Part shown: positions 1 to 26,990 of the stretch, piece by piece
Numbering within the stretch: position 1 is the first letter of the stretch
Layout: the number at the start of each line of letters is the position of its first letter
Assembly (NCBI GenBank): GCA_028583405.1
Contig: CM053257.1
Coordinates: forward strand, 30,301,293 to 30,365,292
DNA from: Pogonophryne albipinna
Lineage: Eukaryota; Chordata; Actinopteri; Perciformes; Artedidraconidae
Length of the DNA: 64,000 nucleotides
Direction: 5' to 3'
Notes under the pieces: generated by a model
Database searches by the model: none
Told to the model about the DNA's origin: nothing
The model's input: the letters and a program-made list of their open reading frames with translations, nothing else
Translations under genes and position numbers: made by a program

Positions 1-68
1 CAACACTATCAAACATCATTTCCAGACATTCATCCCCAGTGAGTGTGTTTTATTAAACACAGACATAC

Positions 69-12165
<12,097 letters not shown>

Positions 12166-12433
12166 TACATTCCGACGCAAAGCACGCCTACCTCACGTTA
12201 CCGTAATACCAAGTGAAACTGTACCGTAAAAAAGTCGAAGGGCGCATTTAAGTCAATTAAAAATGTTCCAAGTTGAATCAACTGAAAGTTCCTTAGGGTT
12301 ATTTAAATACATGTTAGAAATGGTTAATATTGAATACAATGCCCGTTCAGGAAGCCGGAAATGTTCCTGCCCGGTTTGGCTCACGACTGACAGGTTTACC
12401 GATCGAATGAACGCAGTCCCGAACGAGTACTGT

Positions 12434-12586
12434 CCAATCATATGTGGTGAGGGGCGGGACTTGGGCGTTTCATAACAACGCCGTACTCTTCTGTATAAAA
12501 CAAGAGCTCTGACTGACCTCGTAAACAGAATGTTTTGCAAGTGTTAATTGATAGATTAAAATATAAACCAGGCGCCTATCCAAAAG
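12434..12586 (+). promoter_or_regulatory. slc46a3: slc46a3 core promoter and non-coding exon 1
   Basis: In order: a CCAAT motif at 12434-12438, a GC box GGGGCGGG at 12451-12458 and a TATAAAA box at 12494-12500, placing the start near 12,525. A good donor (AAAAG/GTGAGA) ends a non-coding exon at 12586; the next acceptor is TTTTCCAG just before 13199. The start lies about 350-400 bp from the inferred start of divergent synj1, so the interval may be a shared promoter. The motifs are seen; activity is inferred. Confidence 0.65.
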
Positions 12587-13219
12587 GTGAGATTTAAACT
12601 GCTTCTTCTTGTCATCATGTTAAACGCAAATATATTAAAGGCTAAGCTGTTGTTGTCTTCTATTGTGTGTTGACCTAGCACTGCACATTTCGCTGTTTCC
12701 GGGAACAAACCAATACAGGGTTATCTTCCAATATTCTAGTAATGTAATGATTCAAACGTTCAGATAATGTTGTGTTGATAGATGTAGAGAACACGTTCGT
12801 ATCGATAGTTATGAAAAGGCAAACATAGAATAACAAATATAACATGTAGGCTACTACTACACTACTTCAAGTTCCACGTATAGTCTTATGACTTGAATCA
12901 ACAAGTTGTACAAGGCATATCTTGCCTTGCCTTGCCTTGAATCAATTAGTTGTACTATTTTAAGAGGACTTAACTCATGTGTTTGCAAAGCACACTGTAC
13001 TTTAATATAAAAATGACAACAGAATAACAAATCAATATGTTATTAGCTGTTGTCATTTATACTTTAAAACTGTTTTAGAAATATGGTCATATGCTCCACA
13101 TGATATCTGCTTAGACATGCATAGTCAACCAGTATGTGTTACCTTATTATTTGTGTTTATGTTTATCTCTAAATGTGTTCTCTTGATTTATTTTCCAGGG
13201 AATATTGGTGCTCCTCAAA

Positions 13220-16200
13220 ATGAAGGGTCTTTTCCTGGTGGAGCCTATTGTTGCACTGTACGCTTTCTCCTGTTTTCTCATCTATCCTCTTGTGCAGCAA
13301 TATGTTTACCGGAGGCTCTGGCAGGAGCTGACAAACACCACCTATCCCGTCTCTGCCAATGCCTTCAGATGTGCAGAAAACAGCACCGCCGGCAGCAACC
13401 ATTCCAGCTTTCATGAGGTCAGTAACACACTAATAACTGGACGTAACACAGGTGCATGCAACTCAAGATAAAAAATGACATTCTCAATTATAAATACAGT
13501 TTTTTCTTTCGTTCCACTTAAGAAACACTAAAAAAGAATCCACTTATATTAACATTCCCAGCATCCACCTATGTTACATTTTCAGTGTAACAAGTACTGG
13601 ATGTTGCATTTATGTATAAAACCTGTGTTTTCCACCTCCTACATTGTAAGGCATGTGACGCTTACTAAAACATTGTTGTGTAAGGGTTTCTGCATATTGA
13701 TGAAAGAAATGTCTTGCTTACAAAAAAACAAGTTAGAACAGAGAAGTTAGAGCGAACACTGTTCTGGAAAAGCCTGTTTGTATTTTCTTGAAAAGCCCTT
13801 CCTGCACCTGTTGCACTGTAGATAGCTTTGTTCCTTTTGGTCCTTAATAAGAAAACCTCACATGATGCTGAAATCAGTCTGTGTTGGTTTCATGACATTT
13901 CATTGTCACTTACTGTCATCAAATTGAAATGCACACAGTTCAGACTCAGCCCATACATTTCGGACATAACCACGCTCTCTCTTTTCTGTGTTTTCAGGAG
14001 GTACAGAGGCAGGCATCTCTCTTCTCCCTCTACACAAATCTCTTCTCTGCAGTCCCCACCTTGGTGGTCACTCTCATGCTTGTGGCCTACAGCGACCGGG
14101 GAGGACGCAAGATCACAATCATCACGCCTTTGATTGGCACGTTGCTCTACACCTTGGGTTTCCTGGCGGTATCCTACTTCGAGCTCAACATTTACTTCCT
14201 CATTGGCTCATCGATTCTCAGCTCTCTGTTTGGCGGCTGGGGCACTTTTCTGGGGGGCTGTTTCGCCTACATAGCGGACTTGTGTGAGGATGGTAGTCGC
14301 AAAACCCTGCGCATTGCTGGAGTGGACATGATGTTTGGCCTGTTGTCGGGGGTGGCCTCGATATCAACAGGCTACTTTCTGAAAGCTGCAGGCTTTAATT
14401 GGCCATTCCTAACCTCTGCGTTGGTTCAGTGTTTTGTCCTACTCTATGCCATTTTCATCCTTGAAGAGACTGTGAGAAAGGCTCCCACTGATGCCATTCT
14501 CCTAGATGGGTCTCCTCAGCGCTCCGCGGTGAAACAGCTGATCTACGGTATCTACCACATGTTTGCAGGGGCCAGCCGCAGGAGTAGAACTCTCTTGGTC
14601 CTCCTGATGCTCATTTTCACCAGCTTCTCCTTCGCCTACGTGGGTGGTCTCTCCTTGATGATACTATATGAGCTGAATCAGCCACTGTGCTGGACAGAGA
14701 TTATGATTGGCTACGGCTCAGCTCTGTCCATGTCTGTGTTCCTGACCAGTTTTTTGGGAGTGTCTGCGTTCACGTACTGTGGAGTGCCACAACTGGTCAT
14801 CATCCTGATGGGGATCCTGTCTGTCGAATCAGGCATGATCCTGTTGGCCTTTACCAAGACCACCTTCATGGTATATATAGGTGAGACGAAATTCTGTAGC
14901 AACTATTATGCGGAAACCAATAATGTGTAATCGTTTTTAATGTGCTGTTTAGTTTGAAAAAACATCACCAAAGCCTTGACTGTCAGCTGTTTACAAGGTT
15001 TAAAACCTTCACCTTGTTTAGTTTTTGCATGTAAAAATGTGCATTGACATTACAGTCAACAGAATCTGCCTTTCACACCAGCTTTACAAATCTTTAACCA
15101 CAGTGAAATATGAATTGACCTTAATTAGTGATGTTTGTATTTTAGCATTTTATGTGGTTACAGTAAAGTCTCTGCATTATGATGTTTAACCGAGAGTATT
15201 TTTCTTATTTTTCTTTCACAGTGTGGGTGCCAATGTGTCTGTCTATCATGCCTTTCCCTGTTATACGTTCCATGTTATCCAAGATCGTCTCAAAGTCTGA
15301 GCAAGGTGAGTAGAATCAGGGCTTTTGCAAGAGCCACAGAAGCGTGCCTGAGTGTTTGTAGAGTCAGAGTCCATTGAAGAGTTGCTTGTCCAAGCAACTT
15401 CAAAATGCACTCCAAAACATAACACTCCGACTTTCTGTTCCTAAAGGCAAACAGAATTTTGGAGCTAAAGTCTGATTTCAGAAATGTCTTTTTTTTGTCA
15501 CTTTATCACTTCTCTTCTCTCCGCGGTGTGTTTTTGCAGGAGCCCTGTTTGCCTGTCTTTCCTTCCTGGAGAGTTTAACTAACTATATATCGGGCGCAGT
15601 CTTCAACAGCATCTATGCTGCTACGGTGGCATGGTACCCTGGCTTCGTCTTCATGTTGTCTGCAGTGCTCTGTGCTATCCCTCTGTTTATTTTAGGGTAA
15701 GTATATATTGTCAAATTAAACAAAACCACATTAAATACCCTACTTTTGCTAGTTTTACTACAAAGAGCAAATGTTTCATGATTGAAGCCAGGGGCGGACT
15801 GGGAGGAAAAAGTGGCCCGGGGATTAATTGACAGACAGGCCCACTTAATGCGCGGCATGTATCGGCCGGCCGAAGACGAAAGTATGTTACTTAACAAAAA
15901 ACCCTATGCATTTAATGTTATTTTGGACCATTATTCATATAGTAATCACATCACCTGAGCCCTTGAGTTGCCTAGAGCAAAATAGTTACAGCATATATTT
16001 AGTGATTTTAATGTTAACAGATCATTGATGCAATAACATTTGGACCCAATTTGCCTGACTTGACGCATGGAATAAAACATAGGCGTAGGAAGCATCCTCA
16101 ATGTGGGTGAGACAATTTAACAGGGGGTGTGGGCAGGTGGTGGACCTCACCTCCTCTAGGGGGGTCCGGGGGCATGTTCCCCCGGGAAGATTTTTTTTTA

Positions 16201-19200
16201 AATGTTGAAGTTAAATGCATCAATCTGGTGCACTTTGAGAGCAAAATAAGGGACTAAATCTATGGATACATCTCTCAACACCCATATGAACAGATTTACT
16301 TTTTCTTTCAACATTTATTTGAACAGCAAGTGGAGGCAAAAGTGACTGCACCCAAAACAATAAACCTGCTAGCTAACTAGCCTAAACTCAGTAACAGAAT
16401 GTGGGCAACACGTTCTTCTCCACAGCCGCGCAACCTCTGAGTCAGACGTCACTTCCCCCTTTTCTATCCTACGGGTACAGCCACTCCCCCTGAACCCCGT
16501 TTCCCTGCCAAACACTGTGCAGTGCTATGGAGCTGATGTGTGAAAGTGAAACTATATGATAGCCTATCAAAACGGCCCAGCCCAGCCCAGTGGGGTTCCT
16601 CCAGGGAGTGGCCGGAACACTTACAAATGTGGGCCGGTAGGATTTAGGCAAATAATTTTTTTAATTTTTTTTTATTTTTGTAATTTAAAAAATATATATA
16701 TATATTTTTGGCACTCCGGCCCACGCACAGCACCGGCCCACCGGGAAAACTCCCGGTATTCCCAATGGCCAGTCCGCCCCTGATTGAAGCATACAACCAT
16801 ACTTCAAAATGGTTGTCAGAGAGCATTCTACCCAACATAATAACAGAGCAGTACACTTTATGCTGTGCATAGAGCATTAGAGCTGTACTCTGCGTGGATT
16901 TAGTTACATTACAAATGACCTAATTTGTGCTGAGTCACTCACTGCCTGTTTTGCTTGACTAAAAAAAGAGAAATGCCATCCCTGATTTAGACATCCGCAA
17001 AGAAATTGGTTCCTCATTCTTGCAACATTCAACTTCCCTTATTGAACTGTGTCCCTCTTCACATAGTAATATAGATATCTGAGATTCATGCTGTCTTATC
17101 ATATATAAATCAAGTTCTTAAAGATCTGTGGTACCCTGAGTTCTTACATTTGTTTTGTGACACTGAGTTGGCATAATAGTGCTGCTGCTGCTGCTGAGTC
17201 AGTTTAGGAGCGTGAAACATAAAACTTCTCGAGTGCTCTGTCTGTCACGTGCACTGTTTCTTCTGTTACATGCTCAGTCATGGGCGTCGCAGCCATTATA
17301 TGAGGGTGGGACAAGTCCCCCCCACTTTTTCAAATGATTAGTTTAGACCCCCCCACTTTTACCATGTGGAAAGTCCGTGAATCGGTCTATCCACTCGCCG
17401 CACTCTGTAGAGCGCTGTGTCAGTGCTTCACTATCAACTCCATTCCATAATAAGTAATCGGGCAGTTCGATGTGTGTAGAGGTGTGTGTGGTTAATACGT
17501 AGCAGCCTGCAGTCACCCTTAAGCTGTTCGGATGAAGGTAAACACAGCGAAGGCGGTGCGTAAAAAGGCACAGCTCTTTACCCGCTGGTGCCGCACTTCT
17601 CAGAGGCGGAGTTACACGTCCCGCTGCCTCCTGATGCTGCCTGCAGCCATTTCATGAAGTGAAGGAGGTTTTCCTTCTATAAAACAGCTGCGGGCAGCAG
17701 ATACCGTGAGAGTCCCGGACATGAATTCATAGATCAAGGCAGACTGGTTTACTCTGCTGTTTTGCCAATCCGGTGCTTAAACAAATAGCTCTACACCCCT
17801 GGCCGACATGTCCTTAAAATGAAGTCAGAGTTTGAAATATATCTCAAATAATGTATGCACTGCCATTTCCCCACATCAACATAACAGTCTGCAATGAAAC
17901 GGTTGTCTCCTGTGCGCTCCTCTTCCTACTTGGCGCACCGGTAACTTTCTCGTGCGCACGAGAGGCTGAGACCAGGCTGAGCCACAGCTGAGACCAGGCT
18001 GAGGAAATCACAAAAGCCATTTTCAACGGCTATCTGGTGAAAGATGAACTAGGCTACTGGATGAAATAATATGACTGGTATAGGTGCGAAAATTAAACAC
18101 GTTTTGAAAAAAATATTATGATAAAATATTTTTATATATTTATAATTCTGCAAATATTATGATAAACTCACAGCTATTTCGCGGCCCGGCAGTAACACCT
18201 AGGGGTTGGGAACCCCTGCTTTAAGGTACTCTCTCTCAAAATGGTAATTTGCATTATGTTTTAATTATACTTCTTATCATTCAGAAGCTTTTTGTGTGTG
18301 ATTATGTTTTACTGAGTGCTTATAGGCCATTTCCATCCCAGTATTCAGTTAACTGTTTATTTTCTGTGCACATTACATAGATAGCTAATATTCTACTGCT
18401 TGGGACTTTGAGTCTTCAAAATGTCCAATGTCACAGACTGGGACTTACTTTAGAGTCAGTTGTATTTACATTCAGTATGACTTGTTATGATTCAATGTTG
18501 ATGAAAGGGAAATGACAGTTTCCCTTTCATCAACATTGAATCATCCATCCATCTCATCCCAGAATTTTAAGGAAATCAGTGGGGATATTGAAAAGGAAAC
18601 ATTTCAGTCAAGGGGCATCATATGACCAATATAGACAGAAGAGCAACATTTAAGTCAATGATACCATTTCTAGGTGAACTTAACATCTGTATGAAGTCAG
18701 ATCAGTCTCAATATTAATAAATGCTCACAGAAGGATTCACAAATGTATTTTGCGATTTATATATAAATGACTCTCCACAACAATATCTCTCAATGCACTC
18801 ACACATATTTATTATTGTATATAAATGTACAAAAAATGGGCATTTAAACTGCTTTTATTAATTCAAAGACGGCTCTGAATTAATAATCAAATATGTTTCC
18901 TTTCTTTACTACTGGATGAAATTACAAAATGTACCCATCATTTTCCTCATGCTAGTATAGCCACATAAAAGTATCAAACCACCTGTTAAAACGCACCAGA
19001 ATACAGGAAATCTATTTTATTTCGTGGGGGAGGACCCCCACACCCCCCTTTAAAAATGTCCCCCCCACATTCAGGATGCTTCCTACGCCCATGTGCTCAG
19101 TAGTTATAGAATAACACAGCCACTGGTTCAGCAATCTCAGACTTACAGCCAAGGACAACATGGGCTTCACACCCTGACTTTGGCAGGTGAAAACAATTGT

Positions 19201-19467
19201 TAAAAGTGTCTCTAACTCAGGCAAGTGGATGCGGATTTACAGAGAAAAGCTACGTTGAGAAGAAAGTGTAGTTTTAATTCGTAGTAAGTTGATGAATCCC
19301 ATGCTTTTCTGCCTCTAATCATGCTTTTTTTTCTGTGTTTCAGAGTGGTTGCAATAATAGGAGTGAATGTTGCCGAAGAGGTCACAAAGCCAGAGCCTGT
19401 CTACTCAGAGGAGGAGGAGGAGGATCTTTCTGAAGATCACAACGACAGGACTGCTCTTCTTAACTGA
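13220..19467 (+). CDS. slc46a3: Solute carrier 46 member 3 (lysosomal MFS transporter)
   Basis: Encodes a 481-residue transporter of the SLC46 family. SLC46A3 sits in lysosomal membranes and exports steroid or bile-acid conjugates and drug catabolites with protons. Coding exons: 13220-13417, 13998-14880, 15222-15305, 15540-15696, 19344-19467; all junctions are GT-AG and in frame. The start MKGLFLVEP leads straight into the first membrane segment. Family marks include QQYVYRRLW near residue 30, the cytoplasmic loop DRGGRK after the second helix, and AWYPGF late in the protein; about 12 hydrophobic segments are apparent. The tail is acidic (five Glu then Asp) and ends DHNDRTALLN. Length is close to the usual ~460. 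The last intron (3.6 kb) holds two hAT elements and the 3' flank a third. SLC46A1/A2 fit less well. Confidence 0.9.
15789..16782. mobile_element. hAT-type non-autonomous element in slc46a3 intron
   Basis: Perfect 14-bp inverted ends CAGGGGCGGACTGG / CCAGTCCGCCCCTG with a perfect 8-bp duplication ATTGAAGC at 15781-15788 and 16783-16790. 994 bp, no transposase ORF. From about 16,080 the interior contains sequence resembling the end of the CATGGGCGTAGGAAGC family found at 17279 and 19763 (AGGCGTAGGAAGCATCCT), suggesting a nested or chimeric history. Confidence 0.9.
17279..19093 (+). mobile_element. hAT-type element, long copy, in last slc46a3 intron
   Basis: Begins CATGGGCGTCGCAGCC and ends CCTACGCCCATG, with the 8-bp duplication TGCTCAGT at 17271-17278 and 19094-19101. 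1815 bp. It is near-identical, in opposite orientation, to 19763-20926, except for about 650 bp (18,042-18,690) absent from that copy. That extra segment includes the end of another hAT-like repeat (GGGGTTGGGAACCCCTG near 18,200) and a perfect hairpin at 18487-18544. No transposase ORF. Confidence 0.9.
18487..18544. repeat. Perfect 26-bp inverted repeat (hairpin)
   Basis: Arms 18487-18512 and 18519-18544 are exact reverse complements, separated by the 6-base loop TGACAG. The left arm begins ATGATTCAATGTTGATG. The transcript of either strand would fold into a fully paired stem. It lies inside the long hAT copy in the slc46a3 intron. Confidence 0.95.
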
Positions 19468-19762
19468 GTCATATCCGCCAAAAGCACTTTTTACTTTAGT
19501 CATCTACTTCAGTGTTTTACCTCAAGGACTGTTGATCTCAGTTTTAATGGACAATGCAGGTTACATATTATTCTTATTTTGTTTTTATTGCGGTGGTTGA
19601 TTGTGCTATTGAAGTTCAATATTATAGGAAAATACAGTAGGTAGTTGTATGCAAACAGGTTCTACCGGAAAATCATATTTTAAAAATATGAAATATTAAC
19701 ATTTTGAATTGGATCAAAATTGTAGCATACATAGGATATAAAACATGGATGTTAAGTGCCAT

Positions 19763-20926
19763 CATGGGCGTAGGAAGCATCCTGAATGTGGGGGGGACAT
19801 TTTTAAAGGGGGGTGTGGGGGTCCTCCCCCACGAAATAAAATAGATTTCCTGTATTCTGGTGCGTTTTAACAGGTGGTTTGATACTTTTATGTGGCTATA
19901 CTAGCATGAGGAAAATGATGGGTACATTTTGTAATTTCATCCAGTAGTAAAGAAAGGAAACATATTTGATTATTAATTCAGAGCCGTCTTTGAATTAATA
20001 AAAAGCAGTTTAAATGCCCATTTTTTGTACATTTATATACAACAATACATATGTGTGAGTGCATTGAGAGATATTGTTGTGGAGAGTCATTTATATATAA
20101 ATCGCAAAATACATTTGTGAATCCTTCTGTGAGCATTTATTAATATTGAGACTGATCTGACTCCATAGATAGCCGTTGAAAATGGCTTTTGTGATGTTCC
20201 TCAGCCTGGTCTCAGCTGTGGCTCAGCCTGGTCTCAGCCTCTCGTGCGCACGAGAAAGTTACCGGTGCGCCAAGTAGGAAGAGGAGCGCACAGGAGACAA
20301 CCGTTTCATTGCAGACTGTTATGTTGATGTGGGGAAATGGCAGTGCATACATTATTTGAGATATATTTCAAACTCTGACTTCATTTTAAGGACATGTCGG
20401 CCAGGGGTGTAGAGCTATTTGTTTAAGCACCGGATTGGCAAAACAGCAGAGTAAACCAGTCTGCCTTGATCTATGAATTCATGTCCGGGACTCTCACGAT
20501 ATCTGCTGCCCGCAGCTGTTTTATAGAAGGAAAACCTCCTTCACTTCATGAAATGGCTGCAGGCAGCATCAGGAGGCAGCGGGACGTGTAACTCCGCCTC
20601 TGAGAAGTGCAGCACCAGCGGGTAAAGAGATGTGCCTTTTTACGCACCGCCTTCGCTGTGTTTACCTTCATCCGAACAGCTTAAGGGTGACTGCAGGCTG
20701 CTACGTGTTAACCACACACACCTCTACACACATCGAACTGCCCGATTACTTATTATGGAATGGAGTTGATAGTGAAGCACTGACACAGCGCTCTACAGAG
20801 TGCGGCGAGTGGATAGACCGATTCACGGACTTTCCACATGGTAAAAGTGGGGGGGTCTAAACTAATCATTTGAAAAAGTGGGGGGGGGACTTGTCCCACC
20901 CTCATATAATGGCTGCGACGCCCATG
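19763..20926 (-). mobile_element. hAT-type element, short inverted copy, 3' of slc46a3
   Basis: Begins CATGGGCGTAGGAAGC and ends GCGACGCCCATG, with its own 8-bp duplication AGTGCCAT (19755-19762, 20927-20934), so it inserted independently of the copy at 17279. It is the reverse complement of that copy with few differences, lacking the internal 650 bp. An AATAAA hexamer at 19835-19840 is the first one I find downstream of the slc46a3 stop. No coding capacity. Confidence 0.9.
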
Positions 20927-22392
20927 AGTGCCATGCATCTAAAAGCTCAAAATGGCCTGACTGTGACACTGCTAATGCTTTCAAAATGTGTGTGTTTTGA
21001 TACAGTTTAGCAGTGTGATATGATTTGCAATTTAAAAGTTTCAGTTACGTGAAGTGATTCAGATCTGTAACACCTTTTGTCTTAAAGTCTCTCCTTCATT
21101 GGCTGTTATAGTGCAATTAATTACAATGTAATACAATATCACAGAAATCTAGATTAGTATATATAATGTTATGTAAACCAATGTTTTAGTATACATGTGA
21201 ATGTATAAACAATCTCAAGCAACCCCCAAAAGGAGGAAGGAGGGTTAATGGGGAACTGTTCTTTTTAAGAAATGAATGGTCTCTATTCAAAACTTGTTAT
21301 GATTATCCACGAACAATCAAATTCCTCATAATAGGAAATCACAATATTTAAAAAAGGAATCATTGGGTTTACTTAGCCAGGATGAAGGATATAATTAAAT
21401 ATAACATGGAAAAGGGTGCAGGTTTTATCAAATGTGACTGGAATATGTTATTTCTATGTGTCCACCCTGAACTATGCCTTATTGAGGAAGCTATAACAGG
21501 ATGGAAATGCAGGAATGGTTTAAGATAGACCAGCCAGCAGGAGGTGTTGTGGTTTTGAATCTCAATTAAAAAACGTGTATCATTGAAAATAAAGGGATGT
21601 AGTTTGAGTATTTGTATGATTTTGAGTTTATTAAAAAGTGCAAAAAAGAAACTCCAAAAAGATATCATGTTCATTTATGTAAAAGTATCTTTGTGTCAAA
21701 ACAATTTGAAAAAAAAGAAAATAAATGAAGTGTTTTTAAAATTGAGAATCCAATGACTTCCTCTAACACTTTTGGAGATGTATGTGATGTGTCGTTGTCG
21801 AGTACTTGCTAAATGTATTAGCAAAGAAAAAAGAATCAATGAGGCATCCAGCCGTACAAATATGCAGACTTTCTTATCAAAAATAAATACTTTCTTATTT
21901 ATTATGTAATGTTTGGACTATAAACACCAATAATACAAATAAAATAAAACCTTTTTAGACAAGAATGAATAAAACTGTCCATAATCAAAGACTAATTTCA
22001 AAGGCCACCCCAAATATTCACTCAGAGAATATCAGGTCATTCTGATGCAGAGTTGCTCATATATGAGCTATCGCCCCTCTATGTTCATCCAAATATTGTC
22101 CATTCTGATGTACAAAGTCTCATATATGAGCTATCGTCTCTCTATTTTTAGATAAGAATAAATAAAAAACTGTCCATAATTAAAGACTCATTTCCCTTCA
22201 CCCCAAATATTCATTCTGATGTAGTTTCAAAGTAAAATATATTTTAAGTCTCATGAAAGGAAGTCTAAACACGAAGTTAGTCTCATTATCTGCACTTAAT
22301 TATAGTGAATATTCTAAGCAACTTTTTAATACAATTATGTTTTAGAGCCAGACACAATTGTTTTTAATATACAGCCCAACATGTTCTACCAG

Positions 22393-22464
22393 AATGGGGA
22401 TCTGAACCCTCTTCTCACAACAATCTGGTTATGCTCCATGCTTTAACCACTGAGCTATACAGCA
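22393..22464 (-). repeat. tRNA-derived sequence (SINE head or tRNA pseudogene)
   Basis: Read on the minus strand there is an A-box-like TAGCTCAGTGGTTAAAGCA and a B-box-like GGTTCAGATCCC about 30 bases later, with CAT where an anticodon would lie. The stems do not pair fully by eye, so it is more likely a SINE promoter or pseudogene than a working tRNA gene. Confidence 0.55.
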
Positions 22465-22512
22465 GTTTAAACAGGCAGGATTGATTTGGAACGACTGGAT
22501 CACATGACCTTT

Positions 22513-22709
22513 TTTTCTTTTCGTCCCTTGGAGGTGAGGGGTGTCCCCTTTATTTAATGATAATATTAATAATAATACATTATTTGCATTGTATTTTATT
22601 ATGTAATTATTTGTTTTTCGTCCCTCGGAGGTGGGGGTGTCCCCTTTATTGAATGATAATATTAATAATAATACATTATTTGCATTGTATTTTATTATGT
22701 AATTATTTG
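22513..22709. repeat. Tandem duplication, two ~98-bp units
   Basis: Units at about 22513-22611 and 22612-22709 share CGTCCC, GTGTCCCCTTTATT, a GATAATATTAATAATAATAC block and TATTTTATTATGTAATTATT with only a few differences. A third, truncated start (GGTCCCTTGGAGGTG) follows. Non-coding. Confidence 0.85.
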
Positions 22710-23073
22710 TTCAGGTCCCTTGGAGGTGTTGCGGGTGTCTCCCTCAGGCTGGCCAGCCTACTCTGTACAGCAATATTATCAAATGTGAAGTGAGTGGAAA
22801 TATGTCTTGATTTATTTGAATGTTGTGACTTGTTGATTTTTGTCTGAATACACTATTTGTTCTCCTATCAGGTGTGCATTTTTTTTATAGCTGGCCATAC
22901 CCTTGAGCCATACACCCAAGTTTATAATTTCTGTAACTTGTACTTTTTTTTTTACTTCAACAGATCATATCATATATACAGAATTTACTTTGTACAAAAC
23001 AGCAGACTCTGTCTCATGCACCATCAACATTTAAAGTGAAATCTAGTATAGTTAAAGACTCATAACCATGCAT

Positions 23074-25732
<2,659 letters not shown>

Positions 25733-25740
25733 TGTTAGGC

Positions 25741-26990
25741 CTGGAAACAGAAGAAAAATACATCTTAGTTATCAATTGGATATATTTGATGAAAACACAA
25801 TTTATTATTTTAGCTAAAAGCTCTTTTTTCAATTTAGAGATTAAAGTCCAAACCTTTGGCATCATTTTATGGTGTTTATACAAGCATTACAGTGGAAAGA
25901 GGACGAGGAAGTGCAGCTGATTACATAAGATCACTGCATGGTAGATTGAAAGTACATTTCATTATATACTTGTATAACAGATCAATGAATACAGTGCAAA
26001 CCATCACTTGTAAAACATTACTGGTGAATTTCATGTGATATTAATATTAATACATTCTAAATCAGCAAAGGTACACTCAGCGTAGTACAGTAGAATATGC
26101 CCTTTGATCCAGAGGAGAGCCGCTCATTTGTCTTGCAAAAAACTATTATTCAAATTTAACAGTGTCTTTTAAATGAAGTTGTTGGCAAAGCGTTTAAGTA
26201 ACATTATTTGAATCGAAATTGATCACACTCACTATCACTGTAGTTGATTTAAACAATGTAAAAGCTGAGTGTGCATTTAATATAATTACTGTGAATTAAA
26301 ACTGAGACACACTTTTGTAGCATAATCACTTTTTTTGTGTTTGTGGCTGAATCAAGGCTTTTAAAGTTGACTTGCTCGTGTTGCCATGTCAATTGGCATT
26401 AGTGTGTGTAGCAGGTTTAGTTTGACAAGTTGATCTGCCCTGTTCGACCAGATGCAAATTCACATGACAGATGTCTCCCTTCCTTTTACACTTTCTACAT
26501 TCTTACAAATGTTTTCTGCACCCAATAAATTGTATGTAAGAGTGAAAAAAAAATACAAATACCTCAAATATTATATCTGTAGTCTTCACTCTATTGTCTT
26601 CCACTCATTGATAACAGTCCCTAATTACTAAAAGTAAAAAAAATATCCAACAGAATGAACAAACCTTATTTCCTGCCCAAAATTCCAGAAAAAGGCTCTG
26701 CAAATCTTTGAATCGTGGCAGCTGTTTGATTAGAGTGAGATCACTCTAGTGTAAAGTGTGTGCACCTGTTGTCAGCACTCTAACCTGTGTTGACATCACA
26801 TAGCCCCACCCCACATTTGCATTAGTTTCTGTCAGCAAGAGACATCCTCCAGGGAAACTGCTGTGACATTCAGACAGAAAAACAAAAGCTAAAGATCATG
26901 TTGTATATTTAGGTATGAGCTTAGAGGCTTGTGTTCATGTCACCTTAGTTTAGATAAAATATGATGCAGCAAATAAACACAAAATCAAAT
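25741..26990. other. tmem45b upstream region / intergenic
   Basis: AT-rich DNA between the tmem45b start exon and the gng8 3' end. It should contain the tmem45b non-coding first exon and promoter, but I see no decisive motif. A short inverted motif GAGTGAGATCACTCT lies near 26,735-26,750. No repeat element recognised. Confidence 0.4.

Larger units (their letters stand above)
20935..23073. other. Intergenic DNA between slc46a3 and tmem45b
   Basis: AT-rich DNA with no gene seen. It holds partly repeated stretches at 21,950-22,050 and 22,146-22,235 (both with GAATAAATAAAA-like, CTGTCCATAAT and CACCCCAAATATTCA blocks), a tRNA-like sequence and a two-unit tandem repeat described separately. The 3' UTR of slc46a3 may extend in from the left and that of tmem45b from the right; no poly(A) site could be fixed. 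Confidence 0.5.

Noticed and set aside
22393..22464. Functional tRNA-Met gene
   Set aside because: Box motifs are present but the acceptor and arm stems do not pair convincingly; SINE or pseudogene is likelier.
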